This document shows positions 29,389-35,521 of a stretch of DNA of 35,521 nt, in pieces. Position numbers and translations under genes: made by a program. The notes under the pieces were generated by a model that did no database searches, had not been told where the DNA came from, and worked only from the letters and a program-made list of their open reading frames with translations. The stretch is from Methylococcaceae bacterium (lineage in GTDB: Bacteria > Pseudomonadota > Gammaproteobacteria > Methylococcales > Methylomonadaceae): positions 1 through 35,521 of the forward strand of contig JAIPFI010000009.1 in assembly GCA_021736705.1 (NCBI GenBank), read 5' to 3'. How positions within the stretch are numbered: the first letter of the stretch is position 1; every line of letters begins with the position of its first letter.

Positions 29389-30600
29389 ATGTCAGATACC
29401 AAAAAGGTTGTTTTAGCTTATTCGGGTGGGTTGGATACTTCAGTTATTTTGAAGTGGTTGCAAGATGAGTACGATTGCGAAGTCGTTACCTTTACTGCAG
29501 ATTTAGGACAAGGCGAAGAGGTTGAACCTGCTCGCGCGAAAGCCAAATCTTTGGGTATTAAGGAAATTTACATTGATGATTTGCGTGAAGAATTCGTGCG
29601 TGATTTCGTTTTCCCTATGTTCCGTGCCAATACTATTTATGAAGGGGAGTATTTATTAGGTACTTCAATTGCACGTCCATTGATTTCTAAGCGTCTTATT
29701 GAAATTGCCAATGAAACCGGTGCGGATACGATTTCTCATGGCGCAACAGGCAAAGGTAATGATCAGGTGCGTTTTGAGCTAGGGGCTTATGCTTTACGCC
29801 CTGATATTAAAGTGATTGCACCTTGGCGCGAGTGGGATTTGAATTCCAGACAAAAATTACTGGCTTATGCTGAGAAACACGGCATTCCTGTAGAAATGAA
29901 AAAAGGCAAGGCATCGCCTTATTCTATGGATGCTAATTTATTACATATTTCTTATGAAGGCGGCATTCTTGAGAATCCTTGGGCAGAGCCAGAAGAAGAC
30001 ATGTGGCGCTGGAGTGTTTCTCCTGAAAATGCACCTGATCAAGCGACTTATATAGAATTGACTTATGCCAAAGGAGACATTGTTGCTATTGATGGTGTGG
30101 CGCACTCACCTGCTGAGGTTTTGAGCAAATTAAATACAATCGGTGGTGCGAATGGCATTGGTCGTTTGGATATTGTTGAAAATCGTTATGTAGGTATGAA
30201 ATCTCGCGGCTGTTATGAAACACCCGGTGGTACGATTATGATGCGTGCACATAGAGCGATTGAATCATTAACATTAGATCGAGAAGTGGCACATTTAAAA
30301 GATGAGTTGATGCCACGTTATGCAACTCTAGTTTATAACGGTTATTGGTGGAGTCCAGAGCGTAAAATGTTACAGACAATGATTGACCAATCGCAATTAA
30401 CGGTAAATGGTAAAGTAAATCTTAAGCTTTATAAAGGTAATGTAACTGTCGTGGGTCGTATGTCTGATACAGATAGCTTGTTTGATGAGGCTATTGCCAC
30501 TTTTGAGGATGATGAGGGCGCTTATAATCAAAAAGATGCTGAAGGCTTTATTAAGTTGAATGCGCTAAGACTACGCATTGCAGCGAAGAAATTAAAATAA
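29389..30600 (+). CDS. argG: argininosuccinate synthase
   Basis: [46 protein letters not shown]; start set to ATG 29389 rather than the upstream TTG. Confidence 0.98.
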   Translation: MSDTKKVVLAYSGGLDTSVILKWLQDEYDCEVVTFTADLGQGEEVEPARAKAKSLGIKEIYIDDLREEFVRDFVFPMFRANTIYEGEYLLGTSIARPLISKRLIEIANETGADTISHGATGKGNDQVRFELGAYALRPDIKVIAPWREWDLNSRQKLLAYAEKHGIPVEMKKGKASPYSMDANLLHISYEGGILENPWAEPEEDMWRWSVSPENAPDQATYIELTYAKGDIVAIDGVAHSPAEVLSKLNTIGGANGIGRLDIVENRYVGMKSRGCYETPGGTIMMRAHRAIESLTLDREVAHLKDELMPRYATLVYNGYWWSPERKMLQTMIDQSQLTVNGKVNLKLYKGNVTVVGRMSDTDSLFDEAIATFEDDEGAYNQKDAEGFIKLNALRLRIAAKKLK

Positions 30601-30608
30601 GTTAACAA

Positions 30609-30646
30609 GAAATCCTGCTCACTGCAAAGTGATCGGGATTTTTTTT
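30609..30646 (+). terminator. intrinsic terminator after argG
   Basis: aaatcctgctcact-gcaa-agtgatcgggatttttttt. Confidence 0.75.
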
Positions 30647-30695
30647 GTGAATTTTGTATAATAGAGTGACAATTTATCTTTAAGGGAAGTCTTAA

Positions 30696-31322
30696 ATGAG
30701 CGACCTACGCAAGAAAAAAGAAAATAATAAAGTGCGTGACGTGGCTGTTTTGAATTCACACACTCAATTGAGTGTGTTGAAAATGAACCGGTTGGTATTG
30801 GCTGTTATTATCGGCTTGATGGTAGCCGTTATTTTTATGGGCATATTGTTAATGCCTGAAAATGAAATTGTAACAAGATCTGCGCAAGCCCATAAATCAA
30901 CTGAGCTACATGACGTACAGATGAATCCTGTAATATCAGCTGAAGTAGATGCATTGAAATCTCAATTGGTCGGATTGGTTAGTGGATCGATTGAAAGCAA
31001 GTTAAAGATACTGGAAGATGGCTTAAAAGCAGGGACTATTTCCGAGATAGGTTTAGATACGATTGAAGCATTAAAAGACGACTTGGTGGTATTAAGAACC
31101 TATTCTGAAACAGGAGCGGGGCGTTTAATCGCGCAAAAGTATTTACAAGAAGCGAATAAAGCTGAAAATAAAGATTTAGCTCAAGAAGTTTCTCAGCTTA
31201 GAAGTCTGATTTATTTTCTTATTACTTCTTGTGGATTGATGGTTGCTGCTGTCGCTAGTGTTTGGGTGCGTAGGAAGTATGCATTAATGCATGATGCTAA
31301 TGAACAAAAGAAAATATCTTAA
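30696..31322 (+). CDS. hypothetical membrane protein with two TM helices
   Basis: 208-aa ORF; TM LVLAVIIGLMVAVIFMGILLM and LIYFLITSCGLMVAAVASVWV around a helical/periplasmic middle. Confidence 0.7.
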   Translation: MSDLRKKKENNKVRDVAVLNSHTQLSVLKMNRLVLAVIIGLMVAVIFMGILLMPENEIVTRSAQAHKSTELHDVQMNPVISAEVDALKSQLVGLVSGSIESKLKILEDGLKAGTISEIGLDTIEALKDDLVVLRTYSETGAGRLIAQKYLQEANKAENKDLAQEVSQLRSLIYFLITSCGLMVAAVASVWVRRKYALMHDANEQKKIS

Positions 31323-31330
31323 AGTAGATC

Positions 31331-31381
31331 ATGGCTTTAGCCCGCCTTTTAACACATAAATAAGGCGAGCTATAAAGCCAT
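31331..31381. repeat. imperfect palindromic (REP/MITE-like) repeat
   Basis: atggctttagcccgcctt ... aaggcgagctataaagccat inverted arms. Confidence 0.5.
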
Positions 31382-31408
31382 ACCCTACAAAATAAGCACT
31401 TTGGCGCA

Positions 31409-31450
31409 TAAAAAAGGTCGCTTCATTTCAAAATGAAGCGGCCTTTTTTT
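31409..31450 (-). terminator. strong bidirectional terminator between convergent genes
   Basis: aaaaaaggtcgcttcattt-caaaatgaagcggcctttttt long stem with T tracts on both sides. Confidence 0.8.
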
Positions 31451-31465
31451 GAGCGATTGTTAAGC

Positions 31466-31801
31466 TTATTTACTTAAGAATTTATATACAGCTGCAATTG
31501 CTTGATCTTCTGTGTAGCCAGCTTTTTTAACTGGACCAACAGCCATGATTGCCGCCATTGCTTTAGGCATACCATTTTTCCCTTCTTTCAAAGTTTTAGA
31601 GAAGCTTTCTTCTGATAATTCGCCTGCTTTAATTAGTGCCGCTAACTGTGGGTTAGAAGCGATATCATGACAAGCGCCACAACCACGACCAAAAGCACGA
31701 TCGTAGATTTTGCTACCTACTTCCATTTCTTCATCAGCAGACGCTTGAGCACTTAGACCTAGTAAAGCAACGGTTGAAACAGCTAATAGTAATTTTCTCA
31801 T
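31466..31801 (-). CDS. small periplasmic c-type cytochrome
   Basis: Signal peptide MRKLLLAVSTVALLGLSAQASA; single CxxCH (GCGACHD) and distal Met ligand candidates. Confidence 0.85.
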   Translation of the reverse strand: MRKLLLAVSTVALLGLSAQASADEEMEVGSKIYDRAFGRGCGACHDIASNPQLAALIKAGELSEESFSKTLKEGKNGMPKAMAAIMAVGPVKKAGYTEDQAIAAVYKFLSK

Positions 31802-31946
31802 TTTGACCTCTTATTATTGTAAAACAACCATGTTTGCCTATTGAAAGATGCCAAGGCTTGCATGATAAGGAAATCGATAATTGTTAAATCATAAATAATT
31901 TAGACTGATTTATCAAATAATCTTTGTACATTATATCAAGGAATTT

Positions 31947-32897
31947 CTATTTTTTCCAAAGTTGTAAATAGCCATTTGAAGCAATGCTATAAATTTTACG
32001 CTCATTCTCAGAAAAAGTAAGTGCAAGTATAGTGGCTGCTGATGGTGTCCAGAAACTATCTTTTTTCGGTCGCCAATAGTTTATGATCTCACCTCTTTTT
32101 ATATCCCATAAATCAATACGTTGTGATACGCGACCGCCCATTAGATATTTGCTATTATCGGAAAAGGTCGCCGCGGAAAGAGTAATCAATTGAGAGCCGA
32201 GTTGCTTGTATAATTTACCCGTTTGAGTCTTCCATAAGCGAACAGTACCTAAACCTTCATTAGTTAGTGCATATTTATCGTCAGGCGATATAGCAACGAC
32301 TGATAATTTACTTTGATGCGGCCAGCTGAATTTTTCTTGGCCATTATTCAAATCCCAAAGTTTTGCAGTTTCATCGCTAGAGCCTGTAATAGCCAACTGA
32401 TTACTAGCTGAAATATCAACTTTGGTAACTGAGCTTTCGTGCTTGAACGCGTAGCGTGTTGTACCGTGTTGCAATGAATAGTAAATAGCTTTATCTTCCA
32501 AACCAATCAGAGCGAATTGCCCATCTGCAGATAAAGTAATCGCGCTAATATTAGGTAAATACCAAACATTCATCAGCACACCATCAGAAATACGCCACCA
32601 AGCGAGAGACTCTTTTTCAGCGGTTAATGCATATTGCTCATTATCTGAAATAGCCGTGTATAAAATACCGTTTTTTTCATCGGTATGTTGCCAAGTGTGC
32701 AACAGTTGCTTTGGCTTTAATTGCCATAGCTCAGCATTGCCTCGTGCTGTCGTACCGATAAGGGCAAAATTTTTAGATAAACTAGCAGAGAATAAACCTT
32801 GCTGCGCAAGCTCGTAAGTTCTCTCCGCTTTCGGTGTATTATCGCAAGCAACCAGCAGAAAAGAGAGCAACAAAGGGACGAGAAAGGATTTATTCAT
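31947..32897 (-). CDS. WD40-repeat lipoprotein
   Basis: Lipobox LLSFLLVAC after MNKSFLVP; repeated ...ALTGSSDETAKLWDL..., ...VRLWKTQTGK..., ...IDLWDIKRGE... blades; start moved to internal MNKSF. Confidence 0.8.
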   Translation of the reverse strand: MNKSFLVPLLLSFLLVACDNTPKAERTYELAQQGLFSASLSKNFALIGTTARGNAELWQLKPKQLLHTWQHTDEKNGILYTAISDNEQYALTAEKESLAWWRISDGVLMNVWYLPNISAITLSADGQFALIGLEDKAIYYSLQHGTTRYAFKHESSVTKVDISASNQLAITGSSDETAKLWDLNNGQEKFSWPHQSKLSVVAISPDDKYALTNEGLGTVRLWKTQTGKLYKQLGSQLITLSAATFSDNSKYLMGGRVSQRIDLWDIKRGEIINYWRPKKDSFWTPSAATILALTFSENERKIYSIASNGYLQLWKK

Positions 32898-34296
32898 AAG
32901 CAGTGCTGCCCTCAGGCTGGAACCATTTAAGTTTATCGTGCAATGAAACCACAGAGCCAATAATAATTAAAGTGGGTGGCTGAATATCTTGTTTTTTTAT
33001 TCGTTCCGGCATAGTTTGCAAAGTGCCGGTAATAACGCGTTGTGACTGGGTTGTGCCTTGTTGGATAAGAGCAATGGGTAACTCGGGTGATGCGCCATGT
33101 TGAATAAAAGACTGACAAATATTTTCTAGCCCCGTAAGCCCCATATAAATAACGATAGTTTGATTAGGCGCAACAAGTTGTTGGTAATTAAGATTAACGG
33201 TATTGTCTTTTAAATGCCCAGTAATAAAAGTACAGGATTGAGCATGATCTCTATGAGTTAACGGAATGCCACCGTAAGTTGCACAGCCTGATGCCGCGGT
33301 TATTCCCGGGACAACCTGGAAATTAATATTGTGCTGCACTAGGGTTTCAATTTCTTCGCCACCACGACCAAAAATAAACGGATCCCCCCCTTTCAAACGC
33401 ACCACACGCTTACCCTCTAAAGCTAAGCGAGCGAGTAGTTCATTGATCGACTCTTGCGGCAGACTATGGTTGCTTTTTTGTTTACCTACATAAATTTTTT
33501 CTGCATCACGGCGCACTAATTCAAGAATTTCCGGGGAAACGAGACGGTCGTAAACCACAACATCAGCTTGTTGCATTAAGCGTAAGGCACGGAAAGTAAG
33601 TAAATCTGGATCACCTGGACCAGCACCCACTAAATAAACTTCACCCACAACTTTATTCGTACCTGAAGCTTTAAGTATCGCTGCTTTTAAGCGAACTTCA
33701 GCCTCTACCTCCTTACCTGAATAGAAAAGCTCAGCAATAGAACCTTGTAAGGTTTTTTCCCAAAAAATACGTCGCTCTGAAGGAGGATAAATATGCTCTT
33801 TAACTAAACCTCGGTATTTTTCCGCTAACTGCGCTAAACGCCCAAAGGCAGGTGGAATAAGGCTTTCTATTTTAGCCCGCAATAAACGCGCAAGCACTGG
33901 AGAAGCACCTCCTGAAGAGATAGCTGCAACAATAGGTGAGCGATCAATAATGGCAGGAACGATAAAACTGCACAGATTAGGACTATCAACAACATTAACA
34001 GGAATATTATGTTCTTCGGCGGTTGCAGCAACGAGTTTATTAATATTTTTTTGATTAGTCGCTGATATTATCAGGCGCTGGCGATGAATATCTTCAGCTG
34101 CAAAGTCTTTTTGTATAATGGTTAAACCGTACGTTTTCTCCAATTGACTAACTTGCCAGCTTATTTCTGAAGCAATAACGGTAATATTCGCGCCAGCTCT
34201 AGCGAGTAACTCTATTTTTCGAGCAGCAATTTCACCCGCACCGACAACTAAGCAGGGTTTATTTTTTAAATCAATAAAGAGTGGAAAGTAGTCCAT
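32890..34296 (-). CDS. cysG: siroheme synthase CysG (precorrin-2 dehydrogenase/ferrochelatase + uroporphyrinogen-III C-methyltransferase)
   Basis: MDYFPLFIDLKNKPCLVVGAGEIAARKIELLARAGA and VYLVGAGPGDPDLLTFRALRLMQQADVVVYDRLVS, VVRLKGGDPFIFGRGGEE. Confidence 0.97.
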   Translation of the reverse strand: MDYFPLFIDLKNKPCLVVGAGEIAARKIELLARAGANITVIASEISWQVSQLEKTYGLTIIQKDFAAEDIHRQRLIISATNQKNINKLVAATAEEHNIPVNVVDSPNLCSFIVPAIIDRSPIVAAISSGGASPVLARLLRAKIESLIPPAFGRLAQLAEKYRGLVKEHIYPPSERRIFWEKTLQGSIAELFYSGKEVEAEVRLKAAILKASGTNKVVGEVYLVGAGPGDPDLLTFRALRLMQQADVVVYDRLVSPEILELVRRDAEKIYVGKQKSNHSLPQESINELLARLALEGKRVVRLKGGDPFIFGRGGEEIETLVQHNINFQVVPGITAASGCATYGGIPLTHRDHAQSCTFITGHLKDNTVNLNYQQLVAPNQTIVIYMGLTGLENICQSFIQHGASPELPIALIQQGTTQSQRVITGTLQTMPERIKKQDIQPPTLIIIGSVVSLHDKLKWFQPEGSTAYE

Positions 34297-34396
34297 GGCT
34301 TATAAAAATGATACAAGGTTATCGTTCGCGGTTTTTGTTTGAAGTGCTATTATATGCGCTCTTTTAAAAGCATGATTGAGAAAATTTAAAATCAGA

Positions 34397-34627
34397 ATGA
34401 TTGAATTTAATATAGAAGTGGACGCCATCGGTTTGCATTGCCCTTTACCTTTATTGCGTTTAAAAAAAGCATTGAAAGATATGCCATCAGGTGATGTGGT
34501 GAAAGTGACCGCGACTGATCCCGCAGCGCATTTGGATTTTGGTGTCTATGCTGAGCAAACAGGCAATGTAATTATTGAATATATTCGAGCAGATGAGCAG
34601 CAGATTTTTTATGTGCGTAAGAAATAA
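34397..34627 (+). CDS. tusA: TusA family sulfurtransferase
   Basis: VDAIGLHCPLPLLRLKKALKDMPSGDVVKVTATDPAAHLDFGVYAEQTGN with CPxP motif; start chosen at ATG 34397. Confidence 0.88.
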   Translation: MIEFNIEVDAIGLHCPLPLLRLKKALKDMPSGDVVKVTATDPAAHLDFGVYAEQTGNVIIEYIRADEQQIFYVRKK

Positions 34628-34717
34628 TTGATAGCGCCAGCGTAGCGATAACGACACGTTTTATTATCTGTTTTAAGGATAAGCAACGAATGCACAATAA
34701 GTTATACATTGTCATAT

Positions 34718-34771
34718 GGAACGCAGGTCTTCAGCCTGCATTTTAAAAGGCAGACTAAAGATCTGCGTCCC
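34718..34771. repeat. imperfect palindrome, REP/MITE-like
   Basis: ggaacgcaggtcttcagcctgc-attttaaaag-gcagactaaagatctgcgtccc. Confidence 0.65.
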
Positions 34772-34925
34772 AGAGTTGCTCTCGTTATTTAATGCACGTT
34801 CCTAAGCAACGCTTACTCACTAGACACTCCCAAGCACGTAACGCCGCCTTATCCGCATCCATTTTAGACAAAGCCCAATGACGCACACACAATATTAGCA
34901 TCGTACGCATATTCGACCTATCAGA

Positions 34926-35456
34926 TTACCTCTCTATAAACACATCCTCTATCGAGGCTGCGTCCAGAATATTATCCGCCCATAACTCAAGCTGTTGAGG
35001 CGTAGCATTTTTCAAGCGTTTAAGAATTACAGCGTTAACCGTCCCAAATCTGCGCTTGAGTAACCTACTTAATAATATAACTTCACCTTCTTGTTTACCT
35101 TCTAACAACCCCTCTGCAAACACATCTTGATAAAAACGGGTTTGTTTTAATTCTACATTTAAAATATCGCTTAACATTTTTTTAACCTCATCCCGCGATA
35201 AGCGCGGTAATTTATAAACCAGTATCGTTTCTAACAACTCCAGCCAATCGCTTTGAGTTTCGGGCGCACTTTCGGTAATAGCTTGTTTAATGTACTTTAA
35301 TTGTTCTGGCACCCGAGCGTCATTAATCTCGATTAACTGAATTAATTGTACCCCCAAACCCTGAGGCTGTTGTGATAACTCATTACCATGAAAGATACCC
35401 TGTGCGGGAGGCAAACAAAAGCCTGACCTCGCAAGGCCATTAAAAAAATTATACAC
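34926..35456 (-). CDS. DUF2887/Rpn-like (PD-(D/E)XK family) protein, C-terminal part, possibly truncated
   Basis: LVYKLPRLSRDEVKKMLSDILNVELKQTRFYQDVFAEGLLEGKQEGEVILLSRLLKRRFG...; N-terminal nuclease-like half missing. Confidence 0.55.
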   Translation of the reverse strand: MYNFFNGLARSGFCLPPAQGIFHGNELSQQPQGLGVQLIQLIEINDARVPEQLKYIKQAITESAPETQSDWLELLETILVYKLPRLSRDEVKKMLSDILNVELKQTRFYQDVFAEGLLEGKQEGEVILLSRLLKRRFGTVNAVILKRLKNATPQQLELWADNILDAASIEDVFIER

Positions 35457-35521
35457 ACAGGCTATGCGGTTATATAGCCATACTGTTTTAGTTTTTTGAT
35501 CCAGCGCGGTGCATTGCGCTG

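Noticed and set aside
32898-32960. Upstream extension MALWFHCTINLNGSSLRAALL of the WD40 protein
   Set aside because: It would bury the lipoprotein signal peptide; MNKSFLVPLLLSFLLVAC is the credible start.
34376-34396. TTG-initiated extension of tusA
   Set aside because: ATG 34397 gives a protein of normal TusA length.

Overview
This 35.5 kb window is mostly a conventional gammaproteobacterial chromosome segment. A Methylococcales-like host is only a weak impression from protein style and was not tested.

Main blocks, left to right:
- ABC-F ATPase (YheS-like)
- mobB-moeA-bcp
- TetR regulator and pgsA-uvrC
- initiator tRNA (fMet)-rimP-nusA-infB-rbfA-truB-rpsO-pnp on the minus strand
- pgpA-thiL
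- SPOR-domain protein
- bcp2-phoH(PIN)
- alaC-hom-thrC
- tRNA-Ser(UGA), argG, a small cytochrome c, cysG with an overlapping WD40 lipoprotein, and tusA

The only clearly accessory stretch is about 27.7-29.35 kb, between thrC and argG around tRNA-Ser. It holds decayed mobile DNA: a 361-bp internally deleted IS5-family relic with recognisable inverted repeats, a C-terminal scrap resembling an ISL3-type transposase, and a 94-bp palindromic MITE-like element.

The most interesting new-looking signals are a candidate RBS-sequestering pseudoknot in the rpsO leader, the IS5 relic, and divergent start codons 7 bp apart between yheS and a small DUF6316-like gene. I found no CRISPR array, prophage, defence island or convincing undescribed multi-gene system. 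All calls come from reading the sequence and the supplied ORFs; no database search was run.
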